From positions 1-61,526 of the forward strand of contig JAPSLC010000029.1 in the NCBI GenBank assembly GCA_031181345.1: DNA of 61,526 nt, written 5' to 3'. The DNA comes from Cupriavidus sp. Lineage in GTDB: Bacteria; Pseudomonadota; Gammaproteobacteria; Burkholderiales; Burkholderiaceae. Shown in pieces: positions 1 to 8,550 of the stretch. How positions within the stretch are numbered: the stretch's first letter is position 1; each line of letters opens with the position of its first letter. A program made the position numbers and the translations under genes. The notes below the pieces were generated by a model. It made no database searches. It was not told the DNA's origin and saw only the letters and a program-made list of their open reading frames with translations.

Positions 1-109
1 GACATAGTGTTTTTCCTCTGGTTGCCAAACTGTGATGCAAGTGTAGATTTTGGGCACGGACATTGCTGTAACTGCCTGTAAGCCTTTATTAATGCTGCAG
101 AAACACAAC

Positions 110-133
110 AAAGGCTGCCCGTGGGCAGCCTTT
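110..133 (-). terminator. Probable terminator of the cstA-ybdD operon
   Basis: A perfect 11-bp stem (AAAGGCTGCCC / GGGCAGCCTTT) with a 2-nt loop lies about 50 nt beyond the ybdD stop. Read on the minus strand it is followed by a T-rich run (TTTGTTGTGTTT). There is no T-run on the plus side, so it most likely serves the minus-strand operon. Confidence 0.6.
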
Positions 134-152
134 GACATGTTGACTTCCTGTT

Positions 153-178
153 GTCCCCGTCTACGCGGGAACGACGTC
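153..178. repeat. REP-like palindromic repeat, copy 1
   Basis: A 26-nt imperfect palindrome with arms GTCCCCG and CGCGGGAAC, ending ACGACGTC, sits just past the ybdD stop. A second copy with 23 of 26 identical bases lies near 21.8 kb. Both are intergenic, as expected for dispersed REP-type elements common in betaproteobacteria. No coding content. Confidence 0.6.
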
Positions 179-183
179 ACAGC

Positions 184-387
184 TCAGCAGCACTTCCCCT
201 GCCCGCCGCCGTAACGCGCCTCCTGCCGCTCGCGGAAGAACTCCTCGTAGCTCATCGGCTCCCGGTCCGGATGCGTGCTCTCCATATGGGCCACATAGGT
301 CTGGTAGTCGGGCAGCCCGACCATCAGCCGCAGCGACTGGCCCAGGTAGCGACCCATTTGGCCCATCTTGTTCAGCGGATCCAGCAT
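184..387 (-). CDS. ybdD: YbdD/YjiX family small protein (DUF466)
   Basis: A 67-residue protein of the YbdD/YjiX family. It is the usual small companion of CstA/BtsT transporters and in enterobacteria is needed for full pyruvate uptake by them; its exact mechanism is not settled. Visible family marks are the hydrophobic start ([18 protein letters not shown]), the conserved Y-x-x-H-M and H-P-x-x-x-x-M-S-Y-x-E-F-F-R-E-R block, and a Cys-rich tail (GKCC). Length matches the family (about 65). It lies 62 bp downstream of cstA on the same strand and is followed by a hairpin terminator, so the two genes form one operon. Confidence 0.9.
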   Translation of the reverse strand: MLDPLNKMGQMGRYLGQSLRLMVGLPDYQTYVAHMESTHPDREPMSYEEFFRERQEARYGGGQGKCC

Positions 388-449
388 GGCGTTCCTTCCT
401 CTGCGCGGGTTGACGTTACGGCGTTACGGCGTTGGGCTCGGCGCCGGGC

Positions 450-2522
450 TCAGCGCTGCGCCGAGGCGGCCGCCGGCAGCGGCTCGAACGGCGTCTCGTG
501 CGCGGTCGGCCGTGCCTGCGCGCCCGCGCGCAGACCGGTGCGCAGGCCGTAGTAGACGATCGACAGCACCACCGCGATGAACAGCGCGCACAGACCCGCG
601 TCCAGGTAGTCGTTGAAGACGATGCGATGCATCTGCTCCATCGTCTTGGCCGGCGCCAGCACCGTGCCCTGGGCGATCGCGTCGCTGAACTTGCGGGCGT
701 GCGACAGGAAGCCGATCTTCGGGTCGGCATGGAACAGCTTCTGCCAGCCCGCGGTCAGCGTGCAGATCAGCAGCCAGACGGTCGGCAGCAGCGTGACCCA
801 CGCATAGCGGCCGCGCTTCATCTTGACCAGCACGCAGGTGCCCAGCACCAGCGCCACCGCGGCCAGCATCTGGTTCGAGATGCCGAACAGCGGCCACAGC
901 GTGTTGATGCCGCCCAGCGGATCGACCACGCCTTGGTACAGGAAGTAGCCCCAGGCGCCGACGCACAGCGCCGTCGCGATCAGGTTGGCCGGCAGCGAGT
1001 CGGTCCGGCGCATCGACGGCACGAAGCTGCCCAGCAGGTCCTGCAGCATGAAGCGGCCGGCGCGGGTACCCGCGTCGACGGCGGTCAGGATGAACAGCGC
1101 CTCGAACAGGATGGCGAAGTGGTACCAGAACGCCATCATGGCCTGGCCCCCGACCACCTGATGCAGGATGTGGGCGATGCCCACCGCCAGCGTCGGTGCG
1201 CCGCCGGCGCGCGAGATGATGGTGTTTTCGCCGACGTCCTTGGCGGTCTGCACCAGCACGTCTGGCGTGATCACGAAGCCCCAGTTCGACACCGCCGCCG
1301 CGACCGCTTCCGGCGTGGTGCCGATCACCGCTGCCGGGCTGTTCATCGCGAAGTACACGCCGGGCTCGATCACCGAGGCGGCCACCAGCGCCATGATCGC
1401 GACGAAGGACTCGGCCAGCATCGCGCCGTAGCCGATGAAGCGGGCGTGGGTCTCGTTCTCCAGCAGCTTGGGCGTGGTGCCCGACGAGATCAGCGCGTGG
1501 AAGCCCGACACCGCGCCGCAGGCGATGGTGATGAACAGGAACGGGAACAGGTTGCCCGACCAGACCGGGCCGCCGCCTTCGGCGAACTGCGTGAAGGCCG
1601 GCATCTTCAGTTCCGGCGCGACGATCAGGATGCCCACCGCCAGCGCGATGATGGTGCCGATCTTCAGGAAGGTCGACAGGTAGTCGCGCGGCGCCAGCAG
1701 CAGCCACACCGGCAGTACCGCGGCGACGAAGCCGTAGCCGATCAGCATCCAGGTCAGTGCCTTGCCGTCGAAGGTAAACAGCGGCGCCAGCGTGGCGCTC
1801 TCGTGCACGTACTGGCCGCCGACGATGGCAAGCATCAGCAGCACGAAGCCGATCACCGACACCTCGCCGATGCGGCCCGGGCGGATGTAGCGCGTGTAGA
1901 CGCCCATGAACAGCGCGATCGGGATCGTCACCGCCACGGTGAACGTGCCCCACGGCGAATCGGCCAGCGCCTTGACCACGATCAGCGCCAGCACCGCCAG
2001 GATGATGATCATGATCATGAAGCAGCCGAACAGCGCGATCATGCCGGGCACGGTGCCCATCTCGGCCTTGACCAGGTCGCCCAGCGAGCGGCCGTCGCGG
2101 CGGGTCGAGATGAACAGCACCATGAAGTCCTGCACCGCGCCGGCGAACACCACGCCGGCCAGGATCCACAGCATGCCGGGCATGTAGCCCATCTGCGCGG
2201 CGAGCACCGGTCCGACCAGCGGTCCGGCGCCGGCGATCGCGGCGAAGTGGTGGCCGAACAGCACCGCCTTGTTGGTCGGCACGTAGTCCAGGCCGTCGTT
2301 ATGGCGCCAGGCCGGCGTCATCCGTTTGGGGTCCAGCTGCATTACCTTGTCGGCGATGAAGCGGCTGTAATAGCGGTAAGCGATCAGATAGATGCAGATC
2401 GCGGCGACCACGATCCACAAGGCACTGACGGCTTCGCCGCGCGACAGTGCAACGGTGGCGAAGGCGAACGCGCCGAGCACGGCGACGGCCAGCCACATCA
2501 GGTGTTGCCCGATGCGATTCAT
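450..2522 (-). CDS. cstA: Carbon starvation protein CstA (pyruvate/peptide transporter)
   Basis: A 690-residue polytopic inner-membrane protein of the CstA/BtsT family, which in enterobacteria imports pyruvate (and was first linked to peptide use) during carbon starvation. Family marks include the N-terminal YRYYSRFI block, P-T-N-K-x-V-L-F-G-H-H-F-A-A-I-A-G-A-G-P-L-V-G-P near residue 75, and many hydrophobic helices to the C-terminus. Length is close to E. coli CstA (701). I placed the start at the ATG preceded by GAGGAGA at about 10 nt; an in-frame upstream extension of 27 residues has no such support. It is divergent from a Cache-kinase/LuxR-regulator pair that is the natural candidate for controlling it. 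Confidence 0.93.
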   Translation of the reverse strand: MNRIGQHLMWLAVAVLGAFAFATVALSRGEAVSALWIVVAAICIYLIAYRYYSRFIADKVMQLDPKRMTPAWRHNDGLDYVPTNKAVLFGHHFAAIAGAGPLVGPVLAAQMGYMPGMLWILAGVVFAGAVQDFMVLFISTRRDGRSLGDLVKAEMGTVPGMIALFGCFMIMIIILAVLALIVVKALADSPWGTFTVAVTIPIALFMGVYTRYIRPGRIGEVSVIGFVLLMLAIVGGQYVHESATLAPLFTFDGKALTWMLIGYGFVAAVLPVWLLLAPRDYLSTFLKIGTIIALAVGILIVAPELKMPAFTQFAEGGGPVWSGNLFPFLFITIACGAVSGFHALISSGTTPKLLENETHARFIGYGAMLAESFVAIMALVAASVIEPGVYFAMNSPAAVIGTTPEAVAAAVSNWGFVITPDVLVQTAKDVGENTIISRAGGAPTLAVGIAHILHQVVGGQAMMAFWYHFAILFEALFILTAVDAGTRAGRFMLQDLLGSFVPSMRRTDSLPANLIATALCVGAWGYFLYQGVVDPLGGINTLWPLFGISNQMLAAVALVLGTCVLVKMKRGRYAWVTLLPTVWLLICTLTAGWQKLFHADPKIGFLSHARKFSDAIAQGTVLAPAKTMEQMHRIVFNDYLDAGLCALFIAVVLSIVYYGLRTGLRAGAQARPTAHETPFEPLPAAASAQR

Positions 2523-2938
2523 AGTGAAGGTCTCCTCAGACCACATGGAACAAAGCCCGCGGGGGACAAGGGCCGGTGGACCGAGGGGCGCGCACGGCGG
2601 CACGCGCGCCCTCGGGCGGCGAATGGCGGGTGATCGGGGGCAAGCTGTCTCCAGAATCAGCGCGGATTTTCAGCGCTGATGTCAGCGGCGCCCGGTCCCT
2701 CGACTTCCGGTCCGGATCTTGTCTGGCAGGCGGGGCGATACGCCGGTGTTCGGGCACTGGCGCATCCCGTTGCGAATGACGCCGCGGCTGGCCCTGGGGG
2801 CCGGGCGCGCGTCGGCGTGTAGTATTGACACCCGCCATTCGAGGCACAAGCGCGTAACTACGCAGCGATCCTGCGTAGTACTACGCAACGGGACGGTCAG
2901 ACGCCGCTTCCCAGGCATCCGTGTTTACCCTGGTCACG
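2523..2938. other. Intergenic region between cstA and the sensor kinase
   Basis: This 416-bp divergent intergenic space holds no convincing gene. It contains an 8-bp perfect inverted repeat (ATCAGCGC at 2656-2663, GCGCTGAT at 2673-2680) and, nearer the kinase, the TGCGTAGT repeat cluster described separately. A TTGACA hexamer occurs at 2825-2830 but without a credible -10 at standard spacing. Confidence 0.6.
2857..2887. promoter_or_regulatory. Triple TGCGTAGT/ACTACGCA repeat, candidate regulator site
   Basis: ACTACGCA occurs at 2857-2864 and 2880-2887, and its complement TGCGTAGT at 2872-2879. The last two abut to make a perfect 16-bp palindrome (TGCGTAGTACTACGCA), and the first two make a 9-bp inverted repeat with a 5-nt spacer. 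The two same-orientation copies are 23 bp apart, about two helical turns. Placement between cstA and the two-component genes suggests binding by the adjacent LuxR-type regulator, which is inference. Confidence 0.5.
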
Positions 2939-4396
2939 ATGAAACTCCGCCAGAAGATCCTGCTGCTCGCGGTCGCGCCGCTGGCGATCGCCATGCTCGG
3001 CATCGCGCTGGCCGTGCACTATCAGGCCACCGCGCTGGTCCGCCACGAGCGCGCGCTGGTCGAGGCCGCCTATCTGCAAAGCAAGGAAACCGAGCTGCGC
3101 CACTACGTGCAACTGGCGCAGAGCGCGATCGCGCCGCTGGTCAAATCCGGCCGCAACGACGAGGCCACGCGCCAGGCCGCGATGCAGGCGCTGGCGGGGC
3201 TGGACTACGGCCCGGATGGCTACTTCTTCCTGTACGACCTGCAGGGCCGCAACCTGATGCATCCGCGCCAGCCGGATCTCGTCGGCCGCGACCTGTGGGA
3301 TCTGCGCGATCCCGAGGGGGCGCTGACGATCCAGCAGCTGATCGCGGCGGCACGCTCGGGCGGCGGCGCGGTGCGCTATCGCTGGGAGAAGCCGTCGACG
3401 CGGCAGATGGCGCCCAAGCTCGGCTATGTGGTCGCCGTGCCCGAATGGGGCTGGATGCTCGGTACCGGCATCTATCTGGACGATGTCGAGGCGACGCTGC
3501 GCGAGCTCGACAAGCGCGCCGAGACCGATATCCGCGCGACGCTGGCGTGGATCGGCGCGATCGCGGCGATCAGCATCCTGCTGGTCGGCGCGGGCGGGCT
3601 GGCGCTGAACATCAGCGAGCACCGCGAGGCCGACGCCAAGCTGCGCCAGCTGGCGCAGCGCGTGGTCCGCTCGCAGGAGGACGAACGCGCGCGGCTGTCG
3701 CGCGAGCTGCATGACGGCGTCAGCCAGCTGCTGGTGTCGGTCAAGCTGGTGCTCGAAACCGCGCTGAACCGGCTGGCACAGGCGCCCGCCGACGGCGGCG
3801 CGGTGGCGCCGGTGCTCGGCATGGCGCTGAACCGGCTCGAGACGGTGTTCAACGAGGTGCGGCGCGTCGCCCGCAATCTGCGCCCGGCCCTGCTCGACGA
3901 TCTGGGCCTGCAGGCCGCGCTGCAGCACCTGGCGCGCGAGATGCAGGACGCCAGCGGACTGCGCATTGCGATCGACTGCCACGGCGTGCCGCGGCCGCTG
4001 TCGGACGAGGCGGCCACCGCGCTATACCGCATCGCGCAGGAGGCACTGACCAATGTCGAGCGCCACGCCCATGCGCGGCGGGTCGACCTGACGCTGTCCT
4101 ATGCCGAGTCCGGTGTCGCGCTGGTGGTGCAGGACGACGGCAGCGGCTTCGATCTCGAGCGCGTGCAGCGCGACCCGCGCGGCGGCATCGGGCTGCGCAA
4201 CCTGCGCGAGCGCATCGCCAGCCTCGGCGGCGAGTTCGATATCGACTCCGCGCCGGGCGGCACGCGGATCCGCGCCTATCTGCCGGCCTCGGCCTTCGCG
4301 CCGGAGACGCGGGCTACGGCGGAAACGTCCGCGCTCGCCAGCACGGAGGACGCGCCGCCGGCGGCCCCGTCCCACTCTTCCCCGCTGTCCCGATGA
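2939..4396 (+). CDS. Cache-domain sensor histidine kinase (HisKA_3 type)
   Basis: A membrane sensor kinase of about 485 residues. An N-terminal helix (residues 6-26) and a second near residues 200-222 enclose a periplasmic single-Cache-like domain with the typical D-Y-G-x-D-G-Y-F-F-L-Y-D block and a W-G-W-M-L-G-T-G-I-Y end. The cytoplasmic part has a HisKA_3 box with the phospho-acceptor His in RELHDGVSQ, and an HATPase with QEALTNVERHA (N box) and DDGSGFD (G1). The start is the ATG opening MKLRQKILLL; an in-frame GTG 18 nt upstream is possible and neither has a clear ribosome site. Its stop overlaps the next gene's ATG. Cache kinases often sense small carboxylates, so pyruvate is a plausible but unproven ligand. 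Confidence 0.88.
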   Translation: MKLRQKILLLAVAPLAIAMLGIALAVHYQATALVRHERALVEAAYLQSKETELRHYVQLAQSAIAPLVKSGRNDEATRQAAMQALAGLDYGPDGYFFLYDLQGRNLMHPRQPDLVGRDLWDLRDPEGALTIQQLIAAARSGGGAVRYRWEKPSTRQMAPKLGYVVAVPEWGWMLGTGIYLDDVEATLRELDKRAETDIRATLAWIGAIAAISILLVGAGGLALNISEHREADAKLRQLAQRVVRSQEDERARLSRELHDGVSQLLVSVKLVLETALNRLAQAPADGGAVAPVLGMALNRLETVFNEVRRVARNLRPALLDDLGLQAALQHLAREMQDASGLRIAIDCHGVPRPLSDEAATALYRIAQEALTNVERHAHARRVDLTLSYAESGVALVVQDDGSGFDLERVQRDPRGGIGLRNLRERIASLGGEFDIDSAPGGTRIRAYLPASAFAPETRATAETSALASTEDAPPAAPSHSSPLSR

Positions 4397-5067
4397 GCTC
4401 CTACTCCGAACCGTATCGTCCCGCGCGCGTGCTGCTGGTCGACGACCACACGCTGGTGCGCGACGGCATGCGTATGCACCTGGCGCTGCAGCCGGGCCTG
4501 ACCGTGGTCGGGGAGGCCGACGACGGCGAAGCGGCGCTGGCCTGGCTGGCACGCCGCCAGCTCGACGCGCTGCCGGACCTGTTGATCACCGATATCGGCA
4601 TGCGCGGCATGGGCGGCATCGCGCTGGCCGACGCGCTGCACCAGCGCCATCCCGAGATCGCGGTGCTGATGCTGTCGATGCATGACAACCTGGAATACGT
4701 TCGCCAGGCGATGCGCGCCGGCGCGCGCGGCTACGTGCTGAAGGACGCCCCGGCCGACGAACTGCTGGCCGCGATCGACGCGGTGCTGGCGGGCCGCGTC
4801 TTCTACAGCGCCCGCATCGCGCGGCGCATGATCGAGGAAGGCCCGGCCCCGCATCCGCTCGATGCGCTGACCCCGCGCGAACGCGACATCCTGAACGGCA
4901 TCGGCCGCGGCCTGGCCAACAAGGAAATCGCGGCGTCCCTCGGCGTGTCGGTGCGCACGGTGGAGACGCATCGGCTCAACCTCAAACGCAAGTTAGGCAT
5001 CGAGGGACGGGCGGGGTTGGTCAAGTATGCGGTGGAGCAGTTGGGGGGCGACGCGGCAGGGGGTTGA
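4393..5067 (+). CDS. NarL/FixJ-family response regulator
   Basis: A 224-residue partner of the preceding kinase, overlapping it by ATGA, which implies translational coupling. The receiver domain (about residues 10-125) shows the acidic VDDH pocket, the phospho-acceptor Asp in LLITDIGM, and the conserved Lys in YVLKDAP. The C-terminal LuxR-type helix-turn-helix is clear: LTPRERDIL, then GLANKEIAASLGVSVRTVE and THRLNLKRKLG. It should bind DNA as a dimer at palindromic sites. The gene arrangement points to control of cstA-ybdD and/or its own operon, but target identity is inference. Confidence 0.92.
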   Translation: MSSYSEPYRPARVLLVDDHTLVRDGMRMHLALQPGLTVVGEADDGEAALAWLARRQLDALPDLLITDIGMRGMGGIALADALHQRHPEIAVLMLSMHDNLEYVRQAMRAGARGYVLKDAPADELLAAIDAVLAGRVFYSARIARRMIEEGPAPHPLDALTPRERDILNGIGRGLANKEIAASLGVSVRTVETHRLNLKRKLGIEGRAGLVKYAVEQLGGDAAGG

Positions 5068-5220
5068 ATAGCGGGCCGCGCGACAGAAGGCAGAGCGCAA
5101 CGTGATAGTCGGGCGACATTGCCGATAGCTCTCCGGAAGGTCGGGCCGTACGCTCCGATCCGTCGCAGAGGCCGACCAGGAGGCGGCGTCGCGAGGACTC
5201 GGCGCGCAGATATTTGTGTA

Positions 5221-5260
5221 GGCAAAAATCGTTGCGCCGGTTATTTTTTGCCCATACAAT
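5221..5260 (+). promoter_or_regulatory. brnTA promoter with inverted-repeat operator
   Basis: A -35 TTGCGC (5232-5237), a 17-bp spacer and a -10 TACAAT (5255-5260) precede brnT. A perfect 8-bp inverted repeat (GGCAAAAA at 5221-5228, TTTTTGCC at 5245-5252) brackets the -35 element. The predicted transcript would start about 6 nt before the brnT ATG, so brnT mRNA may be nearly leaderless. BrnA antitoxins repress their own promoter, so this repeat is the natural operator. Confidence 0.6.
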
Positions 5261-5272
5261 AAATTCGCCCCG

Positions 5273-5560
5273 ATGGAGTTCGAATTCGACCCCGCAAAGG
5301 ACGTTCTCAACCGGGCCAAACATGGCATATCGCTGCGCTTCGCCGAATGGTTCGATATGGAGTCCGCCATTCTGAAGGAGGACACCCGGCGTCAATACAA
5401 CGAACGACGTGTGATCGCACGGGGAATGATCGGCGACAGAGTCCATGTGTTGGTATTCACAATGCGCGGCAACCACATGCGCGTGATTAGCCGTCGCAAA
5501 GCCAACCGTCGAGAGGTACTCGAATATGTCGACGAAACGCAAAATCCACATACCGACTGA
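5273..5560 (+). CDS. brnT: BrnT-family toxin (RelE-fold ribonuclease)
   Basis: A 95-residue type II toxin. BrnT proteins are RelE-like ribonucleases that stop translation and are neutralised by BrnA. Family features seen are the opening FEFDPAKDVLNRAKHGIS, the F-D-M-E-S-A block, RRVIARGMIGDRVHVLVFT, and the C-terminal RVISRRKANRREVLEYVD. Length is typical (about 90). There is no ribosome site, in line with a near-leaderless message from the promoter just upstream. It overlaps brnA by 35 bp, the usual toxin-first order of this family. Confidence 0.9.
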   Translation: MEFEFDPAKDVLNRAKHGISLRFAEWFDMESAILKEDTRRQYNERRVIARGMIGDRVHVLVFTMRGNHMRVISRRKANRREVLEYVDETQNPHTD

Positions 5561-5876
5561 CGCCGAGGATGAAGCGCTCACGCGTGCCGCGCTTTCCGAT
5601 CCGGACAATCCCCCGCTGACCGACGACGAAATGGCCAGCATGCGACCGGCCAAGGAAGTGCTTCCGAGTCTGGTTGGCGAAAAGGCCGCGCAGGCCCTGC
5701 TGAAACCGCGCGGAAGGCCGCCTCTGCCGGCGGACGAGCGCAAGGTCACACTAAATATGCGGGCCGACCGAGATGTCATCGAGGCCTTTAGAGCGACTGG
5801 TGAAGGCTGGCAGAGCCGGATCAATGATGTCCTGCGCGCCTATGCCCGGTCGCACCGCATGTTGCCGCGTGGATGA
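5526..5876 (+). CDS. brnA: BrnA-family antitoxin (ribbon-helix-helix)
   Basis: A 116-residue antitoxin paired with BrnT. The N-terminal half (residues about 1-60) is acidic with L-S-D-P-D-N-P-P-L-T-D, a stretch that in the family wraps the toxin. The C-terminal RPPLPADERKVTLNMRAD, then DVIEAFRATGEGWQSRINDV is the ribbon-helix-helix DNA-binding domain that dimerises and represses the operon. A GAGAGG lies about 9 nt before the chosen ATG, inside the end of brnT. Gene order and overlap are canonical. Confidence 0.9.
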   Translation: MSTKRKIHIPTDAEDEALTRAALSDPDNPPLTDDEMASMRPAKEVLPSLVGEKAAQALLKPRGRPPLPADERKVTLNMRADRDVIEAFRATGEGWQSRINDVLRAYARSHRMLPRG

Positions 5877-5911
5877 CGGCAGCTACGGAACACGGCAGCT
5901 TCCGATAAAAA

Positions 5912-5940
5912 AAGCCCTCGCGACCAAATCGCGAGGGCTT
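5912..5940. terminator. Bidirectional terminator between brnA and pckG
   Basis: A perfect 12-bp stem (AAGCCCTCGCGA / TCGCGAGGGCTT) with loop CCAAA. On the plus side it is followed by CTTTCTT, and on the minus side by a run of T (complement of ATAAAAAAA). It sits between the convergent brnA and pckG genes and can end both transcripts. Confidence 0.85.
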
Positions 5941-5994
5941 CTTTCTTGCCGACGCGCTCGCCTGGGGCAAGCGCAAGGTCAGGCCACTACCGCA

Positions 5995-7851
5995 TCAAGC
6001 CGCCAGCCGCTCGGCCAGTGCGTCCTTGGTTTCGGACAGCGCCTGCGGCAGATGGTGCTTGAGCTGGGTGAACAGCTCCTCGTGCAGCGCCAGTTCCTGT
6101 TCCCAGGCGGCGCGGTCGATCGAGGTGACCTTCTGGAATTGCTCGGGCGAGAAGTCCAGGCCTTCCCAGCGCAGATCCTCGTAGCGCGGCGAGGTGCCGA
6201 ACACGTGCTCGGTGCCGTGGCCGCGGCCTTCGACGCGGTCGATCATCCACGACAGCACACGCATGTTCTCGCCGAAGCCCGGCCACACGAAGTTGCCGGC
6301 CTCGTCCTTGCGGAACCAGTTGACGCAGTAGATCTTCGGCAGCTTGGCGCCGGCGGCCTCGAGCTTCTTGCCCAGCTCCAGCCAGTGGCCGAAGTAGTCG
6401 CTCATGTTGTAGCCGCAGAACGGCAGCATCGCGAACGGGTCGCGGCGCACCACGCCCTGCTGGCCGGCGGCCGCGGCGGTGGTTTCCGAACCCATGGTGG
6501 CGGCCATGTAGACGCCTTCGGTCCAGTTGCGGGCCTCGGTCACCAGCGGCACCGTGGTCGAGCGGCGGCCGCCGAAGATGAAGGCGTCGATCGGCACGCC
6601 GGCCGGGTTGTCCCAGTTCGCGTCGATCGACGGGCACTGCGATGCCGGCGCGGTGAAGCGCGCGTTCGGGTGGGCGGCCTTGGCGCCGGTCTGCCGGGCG
6701 ATCTCCGGCGTCCAGTCGTTGCCCTGCCAGTCGATCAGATGGGCCGGCGCTTCGCGGGTCATGCCTTCCCACCAGACGTCGCCGTCATCGGTCAGCGCGA
6801 CGTTGGTGAAGATGACGTTTTCCTTCAGCGTCGCCATCGCGTTGAAGTTGGTCTTCTCGCTGGTGCCCGGGGCCACGCCGAAGTAGCCGGCTTCCGGGTT
6901 GATCGCGTACAGGCGGCCGTCCTTGCCCGGCTTGATCCAGGCGATGTCGTCGCCGATGGTGGTGACCTTCCAGCCTTCGAAGCCCTTGGGCGGGATCAGC
7001 ATCGCGAAGTTGGTCTTGCCGCAGGCCGACGGGAATGCCGCCGCGACGTGGTACTTCTTGCCCTCGGGTGAGGTCACGCCAAGGATCAGCATGTGTTCGG
7101 CCAGCCAGCCCTCGTCGCGGCCCATGGTCGAGGCGATCCGCAGCGCGAAGCACTTCTTGCCCAGCAGCGCGTTGCCGCCATAGCCCGAGCCGAACGACCA
7201 GATCTCGCGGGTCTCGGGGAAATGGACGATGTACTTGGTCGGGTTGCACGGCCACGGCACGTCCTTCTCGCCGGCTGCCAGCGGCTTGCCGACGGTATGC
7301 ACGCACGGCACGAACTCGCCGTCGGCGCCCAGCACGTCGTACACGGCGCGGCCCATGCGGGTCATGATCCGCATGTTGACGGCGACGTACGGGCTGTCGG
7401 ACAGCTCCACGCCGATGTGGGCGATCGGCGAACCGAGCGGCCCCATCGAGAACGGCACCACGTACAGCGTGCGGCCGCGCATGCAGCCATCGAACAGCCC
7501 GCTCAGGGTCTGGCGCATTTCAGCCGGCGGCATCCAGTTGTTGGTGGGGCCGGCGTCTTCCTGCTGCTGCGAGCAGATGAAGGTACGGTCTTCGACGCGC
7601 GCGACGTCGGACGGGTCCGAGATGGCGAGGAAGGAGTTCTTGCGCTTGGCGGGATTGAGCCGCTTCATCGTGCCGGCGGCGACCATCTGCTCGCACAGGC
7701 GGTCGTATTCCTCCTGCGAGCCGTCGCACCAGTAGATGCTGTCGGGCTTGGTCAGCGCGGCGATCTCGGCAACCCAGGCGACCAGCTTCTGGTGCTTGAC
7801 CCAGGCCGGAACGTTCAGCGCCGGTGTGCCTTGCATGGTGGGGTGGTTCAT
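5995..7851 (-). CDS. pckG: Phosphoenolpyruvate carboxykinase (GTP)
   Basis: A 618-residue GTP-dependent PEPCK, which converts oxaloacetate plus GTP to phosphoenolpyruvate, CO2 and GDP, the first committed step of gluconeogenesis from organic acids. The hyper-reactive Cys and P-loop are in [13 protein letters not shown] (around residue 275), followed by the kinase-2 motif TIGDDIAWI, and the guanine-site region [14 protein letters not shown] lies further on. Length fits the GTP family (about 600-620). The start ATG has GGAG at 7 nt; a 6-residue upstream extension lacks this. It suits a bacterium living on pyruvate and tricarboxylates, as the rest of the window suggests. Confidence 0.96.
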   Translation of the reverse strand: MNHPTMQGTPALNVPAWVKHQKLVAWVAEIAALTKPDSIYWCDGSQEEYDRLCEQMVAAGTMKRLNPAKRKNSFLAISDPSDVARVEDRTFICSQQQEDAGPTNNWMPPAEMRQTLSGLFDGCMRGRTLYVVPFSMGPLGSPIAHIGVELSDSPYVAVNMRIMTRMGRAVYDVLGADGEFVPCVHTVGKPLAAGEKDVPWPCNPTKYIVHFPETREIWSFGSGYGGNALLGKKCFALRIASTMGRDEGWLAEHMLILGVTSPEGKKYHVAAAFPSACGKTNFAMLIPPKGFEGWKVTTIGDDIAWIKPGKDGRLYAINPEAGYFGVAPGTSEKTNFNAMATLKENVIFTNVALTDDGDVWWEGMTREAPAHLIDWQGNDWTPEIARQTGAKAAHPNARFTAPASQCPSIDANWDNPAGVPIDAFIFGGRRSTTVPLVTEARNWTEGVYMAATMGSETTAAAAGQQGVVRRDPFAMLPFCGYNMSDYFGHWLELGKKLEAAGAKLPKIYCVNWFRKDEAGNFVWPGFGENMRVLSWMIDRVEGRGHGTEHVFGTSPRYEDLRWEGLDFSPEQFQKVTSIDRAAWEQELALHEELFTQLKHHLPQALSETKDALAERLAA

Positions 7852-8550
7852 GGTGGTACTCCAAAGCAAAAAGAAATCTTTGGCAAAGCCTGGCCGGGGG
7901 GCGCGCTCTGAATATCGTCAAACAGCCGGGTCAAACGCGGAGTCGACGAGAACGCGTGCCATGGCCGCATGCTTGAGGGACCACTTCTTGTGGAAGCGGT
8001 TCCGCATGTGGGGCGGGCGTTCTGCCCGCATGGCGGCCGCATGGTGGCCGGTCCTCGACCACGCTTGCCCGGGACCGTCACATCCCGTTACAAGTCCCGG
8101 CGCGATCCTGACGGGAATCGATCGCGGGGGGCCTTGCGGCTGCGCTACAGTGGCGGTTTTCCCGCGGACGTGTCGCAGCGGGTGCCAGTCAAGCTTTGTC
8201 CGGCGACAACCCGGCTGCGGGAGCGTGGCTCGACCGACAATCCGGGACGTCACCGAAGGCGGCAAGGATACCACCGCTGTCGTCCTCCGTTTTTTGCTCT
8301 GCAGCAAGCCGGCGGCGCGAAACCGGTCGGAACGCCGTTGTCGCGGTTGCGTGTTGCCGCACTTTGCTGCACGTTGGTCGCCCACCTTACTGGCCGCCGG
8401 CATGCAGGTCTGTGGGCACGCGTACCAACCGGATTGCCGGGCCGGATGGGACCACAACCGGGACCACAACCCGGACCACAACCGGTGCCCGCAACCGGCG
8501 CCGCAATCGATCATCGAACCGTCTCACCGAACCGCTCACCGAATCCGACG
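7852..8550. other. Long intergenic region between pckG and the hydroxyacid dehydrogenase
   Basis: This 699-bp divergent space has open frames on both strands but none with plausible composition, ribosome site or family features. The only structure I can point to is the 12-bp tandem repeat at 8449-8484. It probably carries the two promoters, but I could not pick hexamers with confidence. Confidence 0.5.
8449..8484. repeat. 12-bp tandem repeat, three copies
   Basis: Three adjacent copies of GGACCACAACCG, the second ending in C instead of G. The array ends 66 bp before the dehydrogenase ATG, so it falls in the 5' leader or promoter region. A degenerate trailing copy may follow. Unit length equals four codons but no gene reads through it convincingly. 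Confidence 0.75.

Noticed and set aside
2656..2680. ATCAGCGC/GCGCTGAT inverted repeat in the cstA upstream region
   Set aside because: Only 8 bp with a 9-nt spacer in GC-rich DNA and no contextual support; it could be chance.
7918..8514. A 198-codon minus-strand frame between pckG and the dehydrogenase
   Set aside because: Starts inside the tandem repeat, no ribosome site, mixed composition and no recognisable domain.
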